NCBI GenBank assembly: GCA_032717465.1
Contig: CM064657.1
Location: 24,674,719-24,738,718, forward strand
Length of the DNA: 64,000 bases
Direction of reading: 5' to 3'
Source of the DNA: Coenobita brevimanus
Taxonomy: Eukaryota > Arthropoda > Malacostraca > Decapoda > Coenobitidae
Shown here piece by piece: positions 19,191 to 30,300 of this stretch. A program made the translations under genes and the position numbers. How positions within the stretch are numbered: position 1 is the first letter of the stretch; each line of letters begins with the position of its first letter. The notes under the pieces are model-generated. The model was given only the letters and a program-made list of their open reading frames with translations, did not search any database and was not told where the DNA came from.

Positions 19191-19636
19191 CACGATCTAT
19201 GCCGGCGGAACCCCTGTCACGCCTTCCCCCAGAAGTCCACCACTAGGTAGCGGGGGCAAAGTTTTCTGGCCGCATGCCCTTGCTGGCGTCAACCCCTGTA
19301 ATGTAGTGGGATACGTTGTGTGAAATGTAAAGTGCATGTGGTGCAGTGCATAGGATAGTTCGCGGAAATGTTTGGGAGAATTTGCTGGTCTACTTTCCAT
19401 GTTACTGTCACACTGAAAAGGTCAGCAAAGGGGGATGGTTAGATAGCTAGTGAAACAGGAGCTCCAGCTCTCCCTATCACCAGCATTCCCATTCCCCTCG
19501 GGAGTACCACCCTGTTCGGCCTGTGCTACGGCCTCCTCCTAATGATATAGGGAACGGAAATTTGCGGCCTGAGAATCGATCTCAAGTTTTTCTAATTGCG
19601 AACTGAATGCTAACCAGTGCACCACCGGCTCCCCTA
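19191..19636 (-). mobile_element. SINE-H, tRNA-headed repeat sharing the LINE J leader
   Basis: Minus strand: head at 19636-19565 opens GGGGAGCCGGTGGTGCACTG (box A region) and has a box B-like GAGATCGATTCTC. The body from about 19545 (TAGGAGGAGGCCGTAGCACA) to 19400 matches the leader of LINE J at 26586-26440 and 663-520. Either the SINE took its body from the LINE leader or both carry the same older module. The end toward 19191 is not sharply defined. Confidence 0.6.
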
Positions 19637-20115
19637 AAATAGTATGGTTTCTGTCCCACAAATCCAACTCAGCTCACAGCTGCTTATCATTCAAAAGGGA
19701 ACCAGCTTTTTAACCCGGAGCCCAGAACACACGCATTTCTATGTCTGACACTCAAAGCCACGAATCCAGCCTTGAACTCACTTAAAGCCTCAACACACAT
19801 CTGTCTTCGTAATCATGAAGTGAAATAAGAGCATACAACTTCAGCTAAAAGAGAAGTAATAACTGGTGGCAAAGGATGCAGTACTCACCCTTAAAGAATT
19901 ATTACTAGACAGTAATGTAAGTGCCATCATTACCGTATAACAATCCATAGAGACAACGAAATTTACATTTCTCTCCAGACGGTATTATCTCAATAATTCG
20001 GCCATAACTGATCATCTTTTTTAGTTTAGGTTTAAGCATGCATTCATTTCAAGTAGCACGTACATTTATATCACCATCCGATGTCACAGTTGGCTGTTAT
20101 TTTTGCAAAAATTAT
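19637..20115. other. No feature seen
   Basis: No long frame, SINE head or match to other repeats in the window was recognised here. Confidence 0.4.
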
Positions 20116-20235
20116 GCCAACGGCCATGCAACGTTGAGTACACCGCTTCCCGTCCGATCAGCAAAGTTAAGCAACGTTGGGTCTGGTTAGTACTTGGTTG
20201 GGTGACCGCCTGGGAACACCAGATGCCGTTGGCAT
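20116..20235 (+). rRNA. 5S rRNA-like sequence (head of a SINE)
   Basis: 120 nt, exactly 5S length, beginning GCCAACGGCCATG and ending GATGCCGTTGGCAT, so the two ends pair as helix I. The internal control region is recognisable: box A-like AAGTTAAGCAACGTTGGG and box C-like GGTTGGGTGACCGCCTGGGA. Because the same 5S plus tail unit recurs at 39280-39518, this is read as a SINE head and not a standard ribosomal gene, though it could still be transcribed by RNA polymerase III. Confidence 0.88.
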
Positions 20236-20372
20236 AACGTTCTCCCTATGCGCCAAGTGGGGTTGGTGGAGGATTAGTGCCCCTCCCTGTAAAACAGTTA
20301 ACTCTGAGCCCTTGGCCACCCCGTTTGGGATACATGGTGTCTGGCAGTGAATGGATGAATGATATTTTTAAA
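20116..20372 (+). mobile_element. 5S-SINE (SINE3-type), full copy 1
   Basis: 5S head (20116-20235), a body of about 100 bp with GTTGGTGGAGGATTAGTGCC and CTCCCTGTAAAACA, a 3' end GGCCACCCCGTTTGGGATAC...TCTGGCAGTGA, and a short (TGAA/TGGA)n tail to about 20372. Its 3' end closely resembles the RTE-B end (GGCCACCCC...CGGGAT...TCTGGCAATAGATA). This is the arrangement of a SINE that borrows the reverse transcriptase of a partner LINE. Confidence 0.88.
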
Positions 20373-20772
20373 ATAGTATTTAGCTTTTACTTCAGTTGGC
20401 CATTTTTGCCATATCAGCTGTTTATCCTTGGCATGGGAAACTCCATGCTGTCCTTGTTGCCCAGTGCTACCTCACATCCTTTCCACACACGACTAGGCAA
20501 ACCCAGTCTTGACTCTGGGGCAGGACCACTTAAGACCAGGCTTGGCTGGTCTGATTTGTCTGAAACCGTCTCGCCAAAACAGTCATGGGACTAGTCTTGA
20601 CCAGTCCAAACCGGTCTGAAAGCCTCACAAAATGTGTCTTTACTGACAGTGTTGCCATCTAGTGTCTACTGGTGAATATTATTGAAAGTCTTCAAAGGGA
20701 GCATGGATTTTTAGGATGAACAAGTGCATGTAATTTTTTATTGGACCATATTTTTTCTGATTTTATATTATA
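20373..20772 (+). other. Non-coding, ends in a copy of the 14.6-kb repeat unit
   Basis: 20450-20610 is rich in variants of GACCAGTCTTGAC and GACTGGTC. 20640-20772 is a copy of the unit tandemly repeated at 14611-15060. It continues after the RTE-B insertion at 21363-21425. Confidence 0.55.
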
Positions 20773-21362
20773 TGATGAGTAAGGATGGAGGTTTGGAGGG
20801 TGAAGTGCTTGAAAGGGTACAGCAGGGAAGAAAGGTTGCTGGTTCTTTGAAAGCAGTGATAAGAAACAGGGAAGTGAGCATGGAAGTGAAAAAGTTACTG
20901 CATGACAGTATTGTGATACCAACTCTAACGTACGGAAGTGAAGCTTGGGCATTGTTGGAAGGACACAAGTCAAGAGTGAGAGCAGTGGAAATGAGTTATT
21001 TAAGAGGAGCCTGTGGAGTCACATGAAGAGACAGGCTGACAAATGAGGATATAAAGGAGCGTTGTGGTGTTGATGTGGATGTGATCGGAAGCGTTATGAG
21101 GAACACACTGAGGTGGTTTAGCCATGTGGAGAGGATGGAGGGTGAAAGACTGACGAAGAGAGTGTATGTGAGTGAGGTGGAGGGGGGAAGAGGGAGGGGG
21201 AGGCCGAGGATGAGATGGAAGGATGGGGTGGAGAGGTATATGAGAGAGGGGAGTGTGAGTTGGGAGCACGGGAGTGAAATGGCGGGGGACAGGGCGACTT
21301 GGAGGCGATTTGTTTGTGGCCACCCCAAACGGGATTGAGGAGTCTGGCAATAGATAGATAGA
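20773..21362 (+). mobile_element. RTE-B 3' copy, plus strand
   Basis: 5'-truncated copy starting at the M-S-K-D-G-G block. It encodes the same C-terminal part as 10948-11575 with one stop after V-T (21024-21026), followed by the R-W-F-S-H-V-E-R-M and G-R-P-R-M-R-W motifs, the family 3' end and a (GATA)n tail at 21348-21362. It splits a copy of the 14.6-kb repeat unit, with ATATT on both sides as a probable short target duplication. Confidence 0.85.
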
Positions 21363-21544
21363 TATTCTCTTTCCATGAATCATGCTGATATTTTATATGC
21401 AATCAGATGACTTGAGGAGAAACCCAACTGGGTCAAGCTCAGCATAGAAAATGAAGGGTGGAATGAAGCAATTTCAGGTATACATATATACAACTGTTAC
21501 AGATTTTCACTCTTTTATATGGTGGATGGGGGTGCCCAACATCC

Positions 21545-21660
21545 ACTCACTCAATGTAGAGATGCCATATGATCTCTACACTGAGTGACAAGTCAAATGG
21601 TTTTCTGTACTCAGGAAATCATTTACTACACTGGGTGGTAACCATATAACCAGGGTTTCT
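21545..21660 (+). mobile_element. SINE-D hairpin-region fragment
   Basis: Matches the reverse complement of 9575-9690: GACAAGTCAAATGG, the diverged hairpin (arms 21597-21609 and 21614-21626) and GGTGGTAACCATATAACCA. The hairpin arms differ from the other copies at two positions, both of which keep G-T pairs. Confidence 0.65.
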
Positions 21661-21769
21661 GGCAGGGTTAAGTGTCCCCCAGATTCCCTTATCCAAAATC
21701 ACTTAATCATGGAAGTTATTTCAGAGAGCCACGGAGGGCCCAATACCTGCCCAGGGCCCCAACAAATGG

Positions 21770-22930
21770 GCAGATTCTCATGGCCTTGTGGAATGTGAGA
21801 GGTGTGAATGAGGAGAGCAAGAGGGTGGAAGTGGTGAATGTGTTCAAGAGGCGAGATATGCCATGATGGCATTGTGTGAGACGAAGATGAAAGGATGTGA
21901 AGTGGAGGAGTGGGAGGGTGTGAAATGTGTAAGATCGGGAATGAATGGGTGACGAAGATGCAAGGAAGGAGTTGCTTTTTTGAGGAATGAGGTATGGCAG
22001 AGTGGAATGAGAGGCTACAAATGTGTCAGTTCAAGGTGTATGTATGTCTATTTCAAGTTTGAGAAGGTGAAAGTGGCAGTGATTGTGGCATATGCACCGT
22101 GTGAGGACAGGAGCGAGAGAGAGAAAGACAGGTTTTGGGATGAGCTGGATGAAGTAGTGGGGGAAATGCCCAGGAGCTGTAAAGCGATTGTAATGGGGGA
22201 TATGAATGGAAGAGTAGTCACTGTTCTTGAGGATGACAGTGGGTTGTTATGGAGTACCAGGAGAAAATGATAATGGGAATCAACTAAAGGATATGTGTCA
22301 GGAGAGGAGGTTGTGCATTTGTAAATCATATTTCAAACACAATGTTGCACATACATATACAGTAAGACCTCACTGTAACAGACTAATTGGGGCCCAAACC
22401 ATTCCAAAAAATGTGAAAATCTGATAAAAGCAACATCCAGACTTGCCCCTGCTTATCTGGACTTTTTCCGATATATCAGACATTAGTCCGGATCGCATGA
22501 ACAGTTTTTAAACTGTTTTGATTACCATTGTGGTACTGTACTGTGTTATAACTTCACTACATTAATCAAATGGTATAATATACATAATAATACTGTACTG
22601 TACACTGATAAACATGTCTTTTATTTACCTTATTGTGGTGAACATAGCTGAAGTGGTCAGGCGGTCTGGACTGCTTCTGGCTTTATTGAACTTTTTCTGA
22701 TATATAGGAATATAGTCCAGTAGCTCCTCGAGTCCGATAAAAGCAAATTCCGGTCTATTGAAGTCCGTTATATCAAGGTTTTCCTGTACATGGTATAGAG
22801 GGAACAGGGATCATGTTGAAAGAAGCCTGATTGATTACGTGCTTGTAGAGAGGTCGTTGATGGGAATGGTTGCTGATATGAGGGCCGTGAGAGGATGATG
22901 TGGAAGTCTGTCAGATCATATGATTGTGGT
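21770..22930 (+). pseudogene. RTE-A EEP endonuclease, broken
   Basis: A-L-W-N-V-R-G-V-N (21781), C-E-T-K (Glu of the active site) near 21870, A-Y-A-P-C-E-D-R near 22090, M-G-D-M-N-G-R-V near 22195, I-D-Y-V-L-V near 22830 and S-D-H-M near 22914. Stops and shifts interrupt it, and the MITE at 22360-22786 sits in the middle. Family function is first-strand nicking at the target; dead here. Confidence 0.75.
22360..22786. mobile_element. Pogo/Tigger-like MITE (427 bp) with TA duplication
   Basis: Ends CAGTAAGACCTCACTGTAAC on the left and, reverse-complemented, CAGGAAAACCTTGATATAAC on the right; flanked by TA at 22358-22359 and 22787-22788. Removing it rejoins the RTE-A frame (A-H-T-Y-M next to Y-R-G). 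A second internal pair of similar blocks (TCCGATATATC, TCTGATATATA) occurs. No transposase. Confidence 0.85.
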
Positions 22931-23274
22931 ATGCAAGATCAAGCTGAGAGGAGTGAGGTGTATTAGGAGAGAGAGGAGCAGTCAGGGAGAAAGACTGAAA
23001 GTTGAGAAGCTGAGGATCAATGAAATGGCAGATGGTACAAAACCAAAGTAGAGGAGGAGTTAGAATCAGTGAAATGGGATGAAATGGATCTGGACAGCCT
23101 GTGGAATGCATATAGGGATTGCTTAGTCAGGAATGCTAAAACGGTGTGTGGTGTGGCAAGAGTAACAACAAAGAAAGGTACGGCATGGTGGGACAAGGTT
23201 AAGAGAGTGGTGGAGGAAAAGAGGAAGAAGTGGCTAAAGTGGTTACAGGACAGGGGTTCAGTTGAAATAAGAAC

Positions 23275-26200
23275 TTTTTTTTTTTTTTATGCGAGGAAGA
23301 AGGAACCAAAGGCTATGAGCCCGCAGTAACAGTTCCCTCCAAGAGAAAAACAAAATACAATAGAGAGCCAAATTCAAGATCCGATCATTTTGAGATGCCT
23401 GGACACACTGCGTTTGAATGACTGGAGATCCTAGGCATCAGGAAATACAGACAGAGGGAGACAGTTCCAGAGTTGACCTGTTGCATAAATGAATGCGTGG
23501 GAGTAATGGTTAACTCTTGCATTAGAGAGTTGGATAGAAAAGGGATGAGAGTTTGCTGCCAGATGGGTGCTACGCGCCCGTTGTAGAGGAGGAGGAATGC
23601 AAACAGACAGTTCAGAGGAGCAGTGACCATTAAAGTAGCGATAGAAAAGAGATAAAGATGTGACAGTGCGGCGAAGAGACAGAGGTTGAAGGGAGTCAGT
23701 AAGAGGAGGAGAGTTAATGAGACGAAAAGCCTTTGACTCCACCCGATTGAGAAGAGCTGTATGTGGGGAGCGTCCCCACACATGAGAGTTGTACTCCACA
23801 CAGGGGCGGATAAAACCCCTGTATAGAGTCAACAATTGTGCAGGGGTAAAGAAAGAGCGGAGTCAGCTTAGCACACCCAATCTCTTGGAAGCGGATTTTA
23901 CAAGAGATGTAATATGATCTTTCCAAGATAAGTCCCAAGTAAATGAAACCCCAAGCATGTTCAAGGATGATGCAGGATTAAGCTGAATATTATTAAACAT
24001 TAGTGGGTATACTTGTGGAAGATTTTGTCGGGTTGATAGGTGTAAGAATTGAGTCTTAGATGCATTAAAAACAAGATTATTTTTACCCCAGTCAGAGATA
24101 CGAGCCAAATCAGACATTAGGTGTGCCATAGCCTCATCCCTTGTTTGTTGAAGTAACTGTTGAGATGGGCGTTGCGGGAACCGAATGGAAAGGTGAAGGG
24201 TGGAGTCATCAGCGTATGAGTGGATAGGGTTAGATGTACAGCTGAGAAGATCATTGATGAATAAAAGGAAGAGAGTTGGTGATAGGACAGAGCCCTGAGG
24301 AACACCACTGTTGATAGATCTAGGAGAAGAACAATGGCCGTCTACAACAGCGGCTATAGAATGACCAGAAAGGAAGCTAGCGATGAAGGCACAGATAGAA
24401 GGATAGAAACCGTAAGAGGGCAGTTTGGAAATTAAAGATTTATGCCAGACTCGATCGAAAGCCTTTGAGATGTCAAGTGCAATGGCAAATCTTTCGCCAA
24501 AGTCCCGAAAGGAGGATGACCAGGAGTCTGAAAGGTAGGTGAGAAGATCACCAGTGGAGTGTCCCTGACGGAACCCGTACTGACGATCAGAAAGAAGGTT
24601 GTGATAGGAAAGATGCCTTAAAATTTTTCTATTGAGAATTGACTCGAAAACTTATGAAATACAGGACGTTAAAGGAATTGGACGATAGTTGGAGGGTTGG
24701 GAGTGGTCACCCTTCTTTGGGACTGGCTGAATGAGAGCAAACTTCTAGCAAGAAGGAAAGGTTCAAGTTGACAGACAAAGGCGAAAGAGTTTGCCTAGGC
24801 AGGGTGTAAGCACAGAAGCACAGTTCTTGAGAACAACAGGAGGGACCCCATCAGGCCCATATGCTTTGTTAGTACTGAGGCCAGTGATGGCAGAAAATAC
24901 ATCAACTGAAGAAATTTTAATGTCAGCCATGAGGAAGTCAGAGGGGGGAAGTGATGGAGGAACCGCATCGGAATCGTCTAAGGTGGAATTGGAGGAGAAA
25001 GTCTGATCGAAGAGGTCTGCTTTATCAGTAGAAGAAATAGCTACAGAACCATCAGAGTAGAAAAGAGGAGGGAAGGATGATGAGGTAAAATTGTTAGAAA
25101 CGTTTTTGGCAAGGTGCCAGAAGGAGCGGGAAGAATTCGAGTTGGAGAGTTGAGAGCATTTAGTATGGATGAAATTATTTTTAGCAGAGCGAAGAACAGA
25201 CTTAGCACGATTCCGGGCAGAAACGTAAAGATGATGTGATTCAGGGGTGAGTTGGCTCCGGTACCTTTTGTAGGCCCTCTCCTTGTTGCGGACAGCATTA
25301 GAACAAGCGTGATAAAACCAAGGCTTTCTTGCGTTAGTCAAAGGATATAAGAAAGGAATGTATGCTTCCATGCCCGAGAGAATAACCTCCGTAACGCGCA
25401 AGGCACACTCAGATGGCTCACGGCCACCGAAGCAATAATCATTCCAGGGAAAATCAAAGAAGTACTGCCTGAGGGCCTCCCAGTCCGCGGCTCCAAAATG
25501 CCACAGACGACATTTCCCTGGAGGGTCCACAGGCCGTACCGGAGTGATAGGACAGGTTAAGGTGATAAGGTTGTGATCAGAGGAGCCCAACGGAGAGAAA
25601 AGATTAACAGAGTAAGCAGAAGGATTAGTTGTGAGGAAGAGGTCAAGTATGTTGGAGCTCTCTCCAAGGCAGTCTGGGATTCGGGTAGGGTTCTGTACAA
25701 GCTGCTGTAGGTCATTAAGGATAGAAAAGATGTAGGCTTGTTCACCAGGTGGATCAGTGAAAGGAGAGGAGAGCCAAAGGTGGTGGTGAACATTGAAATC
25801 TCCTAGAATGGAGATTTCAGAGAAAGGAGAAATGGATAGAATGTGTTCCATCGTAGAAGTAAGATAGTCGAAGAATTTTTGATAGTCAGTAGAATTAGGG
25901 GTTACATAAATAGCACAGATATATTTAGTCAGAGGATGACAGGAAAGCCGAAGCCAGAGTGTAGAGAATTCAGAAGAATTGAGTTCAGGAACACGAGAGC
26001 AAGATAAGTCGTTGCGTATATATACACAACAGCCACCTTTGGCTTCGAAATGAGTATAGAGAAAGTAGGAGGATACAGAAAAGGGTTTGCTGTCAGTTGC
26101 CTTAGACAGCTGAGTCTCAGTTAGAAAAAGAAGGTGAGGTTTAGAGGAGAAGAGGTGGTGCTCAACAGAGCGAACGTTAGAGGAAAGGCCGCGAATGTTG

Positions 26201-26586
26201 CAGAAATGAAGAAGAAGAGAGTCAGACAGTGGTTCCAGGCACCTCGAGTCGTCATCGGGAGAGGGGCGGATGGTGGGGGCATTTATGGTCCCCCCCCTGG
26301 GGACTCCGAGGCTGAGTGATGAGATGCCATAATTTTTTGAATTTTGGAAAAGGAAGTGTAGTGTGTACTGTGCATGTAGTCTGGTGTAGATAGTTAGAGA
26401 AATTTGTACTGGAGAGCATGCTGGCCTACTCTCTGTGTAACTGAGACACTGAAAAAGTTCAGTAAAGGGGGATGGTCAGGAACTAGTCCTGAGGGCTGAT
26501 GAAATGGGAACTCCAGCACTCCCTATCATCAGCTTTCCATCCACCTCGGGAATACTGCCCTGCTCGACTGGTGCTACAGTCTACTC
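23275..26586 (-). mobile_element. LINE J (jockey/CR1-like) copy 2, near full length
   Basis: Minus strand: leader (26586-26330), EEP endonuclease and RT in a frame open from about 26317 to 24763, then RT core and C-terminal part in shifted frames to about 23390, and an A tail seen as a T run at 23277-23290. Inserted in RTE-A. The host continues at 26587 (AAGAAACACG) after ending AAGAAC at 23274, so a 5-6 bp target duplication is possible. Confidence 0.85.
24763..26317 (-). CDS. LINE J endonuclease and RT N-terminal part
   Basis: The frame is open from about 26317; the first ATG is at 25851, well inside the domain, so the real start is upstream and unclear. EEP motifs: F-C-N-I-R-G-L (26202), L-T-E-T-Q (about 26120), Y-V-T-P-N-S near 25900, L-G-D-F-N-V-H (25810) and G-S-S-D-H-N-L-I (about 25565). 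After a basic linker the RT starts at K-A-Y-G-P-D-G-V-P near 24850. The frame breaks at 24763; downstream frames contain the S-D-D-S-T/A-D-D-S box near 24210 and the thumb and C-terminal region (V-E-Y-N-S-H-V-W-G near 23790). Disabled by frameshift. Confidence 0.78.
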
Positions 26587-27003
26587 CTACTGATATATTG
26601 AGAGCAAGAAACACGTAAAGAGACTAGTGAAGAGGATAAAGAAGGAGGTAAATGATGATTTAGGAAGAAAAATGAATGCAAACTACTCTGAAAATAGGAA
26701 GTTATTCTGGAAAGAGGTGTGGACATGTAGAAGTGAAAGCAGAAAAATTGTGATGGTGTGAAGGATGTAGGTGGTAGATTATTAACCCATGGGGATAATA
26801 AGAACCAGATGGAAAGAATATTTAGAAAGCCTGATGAATGGGAATAGAGAGAGCTGAGTGGCTGTAAACACGATTGGTTTTGGAGGTGTGCGGAGAAGGA
26901 ATGCAGTGCCAGGAGACGTGACACTCAAACAGGTGAAGTGCTGTGAAGCGGCTGAAAATGAGAAAGTAGCTGGGGTTGATGAGGTGTATGCAGAGGTGAT
27001 TAA

Positions 27004-28783
27004 CCCCTTAACCGCGGGGCGTCACTTTCGTGACGCTTGGGAGCAAGGGATCATACCACGGGGCGTCGCTTTTGTGATTCTGTGTTATTTTGAATTCACC
27101 CGGGCTTCTAAGTGGGGGCTTGTATCATCTATCAGTACTGCCAATGTCCAACACTAGTCAGCACTCCTAATCTCATCTGTACTCCCATCCATTGTTGACA
27201 ATTTAGCCATTTCTCCCCGTTCTTGACTCCCCTCCCTACCCCCCCTCCATTACACTATCCTCTCGGCTGCCCGGCCGTGCTATGCTAAGTAAATCTTCCC
27301 TGGAATTTTTCACTGATTTCATCCATTGAAATAAGCCCTATGCCCTATTCTTATACCAAATAATATATACTGTACAAGAAAGAAATAAGGTAAGTGAGAG
27401 TGCCATACACCTGGAATTGGCTAATTATCACCTGACAACACCTCCCGTGCACTCGTTCGCTAATTTTCGCTGTTTTTTTCCCCTTGAAATATGCCATATA
27501 ATCTATTTTCGTAATAAATATACATATAAGGAGGGAAGGGAGAAGCCTAAGTGATATTTACATTCACCTGGAACTACCTAATTTATAATGTATTGTCTAG
27601 ATTTCCTGCCAATCATTTCAGTGAAATGCATAGCTGGTTCAAGAGCTACGTTGGTAGCACTGAATAACCCCCAAGTAGGCCTCAACCCGGGCCGGCCTTC
27701 CTTTATCAGTTGTCTCTCATCTTCCGAAGAGGAGGTACGGCTCATCCTCTTGCTGACTTCAGGGCCTTTTTTAACCTCATGCAAAGGGCCCTGTGACCTT
27801 TACCCCCTACTAAACCTCATGTGGAAAGAGGTAAAGGGCTGACAGTTGATAAAAGAGTGACTACGATCTTTCTATTGAATAAAACAGTGCAAGTGGAATT
27901 GTAAATAATGTGTAAACAGCAAGTGAAAGTAATGAATGTAAATATACGTGAACAATGGAAAATAGTTTTATAAGTTACTTCAAGTGACAGTGCATAACAC
28001 AGTGTAAATAAAATAGAAATGTAAATAACGTAAATAAATTAGAGAACGTAAATAGAAATGTAAATGAGTAGTATTATAAGAATACGAGTATATACCCTAG
28101 GAGTAATGAAAGTGAAAGTTTCACTATAGCATGTCTGAATACTATGAGTTATGAGAGTGAAGATGAAAGTGACATTCACTCTCAATGCCAGTATACAGGA
28201 CGAGAAAGTGAATGCTACGTATTTTACTGAAAGAAATTGAATCCCTACAGTGACAATAAACTAATACTACTGAAGGAAACTTATGGATAAAGACTGTAGA
28301 TATATATAAGTGTTATATAGTAATAGAAATATAAAGTGTGAGGGGTTTTATGAATAATAAATGACAGAGTACCAAGAGCGAACTAGCGCAAGTGCGGCGG
28401 TCAGACGCGCTCATAATTTTCATTGCTTTCACAGTGGGTTTTTTTTTTTTTTTGGAGTATGGATCCCAAACTACTTGAAAATCGTAGAGTAGTGTTTATA
28501 GTGTTAATATCTGGCTGTGGTAATCATATTACGGGTTGTCGGGAAGTGTAAAGTGGAGACTTCGTTACCCAACTTCAGAGGTCTCCACAAGTCCTACGGT
28601 AACTGACGAAGGCTCAACAAACATTCCAGGAGAAAGCTGAACGCATGTGCCATAAGCATATATAATTTTAATATTCTAGGTCTAATAACTGATTTTTGGC
28701 AAATATTTTTTGAGAGTCTGTCGGAGCCCGAATAACCCCGCGGCACACGCAAAACATCAGTAAACATGCCCGCGGTGTAGGGG
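27004..28783. mobile_element. piggyBac-like non-autonomous element NA1 (1780 bp)
   Basis: Bounded by TTAA at 27000-27003 and 28784-28787. Termini CCCCTTAACCGCGGG (left) and CCCCTACACCGCGGG (right, reverse-complemented). Subterminal GCGTCACTTTCGTGACGC is itself palindromic and partly repeated 40 bp further in. Inner sequence near both ends matches the coding piggyBac at 51763-55490: AAGGGCCCTGTGACC at 27784 corresponds to AAGGGTTTTGTGACC at 52229, and AGAAAGCTGAA near 28633 to 55340. The transposase core is gone. The empty site is seen in the other RTE-A copy near 40985 (GATTAAGTG). Confidence 0.93.
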
Positions 28784-28787
28784 TTAA

Positions 28788-30300
28788 GTGTAATGGAGAG
28801 AGTGGAATGAAGTGCTTGTTGGAGATATGTAAGAAGGCATGGATGAGTGAAACTGATGTAAGAAGGCATGGATGAGTGAAACTGTGCCTGCAGAGTGGAA
28901 AAGGACAGTGATTGTACCCCTGTACAAAGATAAAGGTGAGCGAAGTGAGTGCAAAATTATTGTGGCATAAGTTTATTGAGTGTGGTAGGGAAGGTATATG
29001 GAGGAATTATTCTAGAGAAAGTGAGAGAGATATCAGAAGTCCTAGTGAGTGATGAACAGGGTGGCTTTAGTAGTGGCAGAGGATGTGTGAATCAAATATT
29101 TGCAGTGAGACAGATAGCAGAGAAGGCTTGTGAGAGTGACCATAAGGTGTTTATGGCATTCATGGATCTGGAAAAAGCATACAACAAAGTGGACAGAGAA
29201 GGACTGTGGAAGGTTTTACACGTGTACGGTGTAGATGGTAAGCTGCTAGGTGCTGTCAGTAGTTTTTTGATGGTAGTGAAGCATGTGTAAGGATTAATGG
29301 GCATCTAAGTGAATGGTTCACGATTGGTGTGGGCATGCGACAAGGTTGTGTGATGTCCCCATGGTTGTTCAGTATATATATGGATGGGGTGATGAAAGAA
29401 GTAAAAACACGAGTAATGGAGAGAGGGATGTCGTTGGTAATGAATGGTGATGGATGGAATATCTCAAATTTGTTGTATGCAGATGATACAGTACTGCTTG
29501 CAACTACTGGACAAGAACTTGGTAGGCTAATGTGGAGTTTTGCTGATGTCTTTGAGCATTGTGCCTTGAGAGTAAATGTAGAAAAGAGTAAAGTGGTGGT
29601 TATTGAGAGAGAAGGTGACTTCCAGTGTGATGTTAGTGTGAATGGAGAGAGACTGGAATTGGTGAGAGAGTTCAAATACCTGGGTACGGTGATAGAAAAG
29701 AGAGGAAAATGTGCAAAAGAAGTTGAAAGTAGAGTGACAGAAGGAAGAAAAGTAGCTGGTGCAATGAAGGCCTTGATAAGAAACAGAGGCTTGAATGTTG
29801 CAGCTGCATGAAGCTTACATGAAGGAGTGTTAATGCCAGCTTTAACATATGGATGTGAGACTATGGTGTGGCATGAAAATGAAAAGTCAAGAGTAAGAGC
29901 AGTGGAGATGGGACTGCTGAGGAATGTATGTGGAGTACAGAGGGTGGATAGGATATGAAATGTGATTTGTGCAAGATGTGGTGTGAGGAAGTCGGTGGAC
30001 ACCAGAATCGAAGAGTGTACTGAGATGGTATGGTTATGTGGAGGGAATGGATAACAATAGAGTGGTGAAAAAGGTATATCTGAGCGAATTTGAAGGAGGG
30101 AGGAGGCGAGGTAGGCCAAGGAGAAGGTGGAGAGATGTGGTGGATGAGTGTGTGATTAATAGAGGTTTGAAAGTCGGTGAGGCTAGGAAACTGACAAGAG
30201 ATTGAGCTGGCTGCATGAATGTTGTGAGAAGTACATGATCAGGGAACTGGCACCTCCGTTTAATGTGGCGGCTTCCGGATTGACTCAGTCGGATATGTTT
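28788..30300 (+). pseudogene. RTE-A reverse transcriptase and C-terminal domain
   Basis: Plus-strand frames 28949-29290 and 29329-29811 give G-G-F-S-S-G-R-G-C, F-M-D-L-E-K-A-Y-N-K-V-D (first catalytic Asp), G-M-R-Q-G-C-V-M-S-P and L-Y-A-D-D-T-V-L-L (catalytic box near 29478). These are followed by a stop at 29809 and further C-terminal sequence to R-R-R-G-R-P-R-R-R-W near 30110. A frameshift near 29270 and several stops inactivate it. Confidence 0.85.

Noticed and set aside
20116..20235. Functional 5S ribosomal RNA gene
   Set aside because: The same 5S plus 100-bp body plus short-repeat tail recurs at 39.3-39.5 kb in reverse orientation, and head-less bodies occur elsewhere, which fits a SINE and not a ribosomal cluster.
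21781..22270. Host AP-endonuclease or craniofacial-development-like gene
   Set aside because: The EEP motifs belong to a LINE: RT of the same element follows in order after excising the inserts, and stops are frequent.
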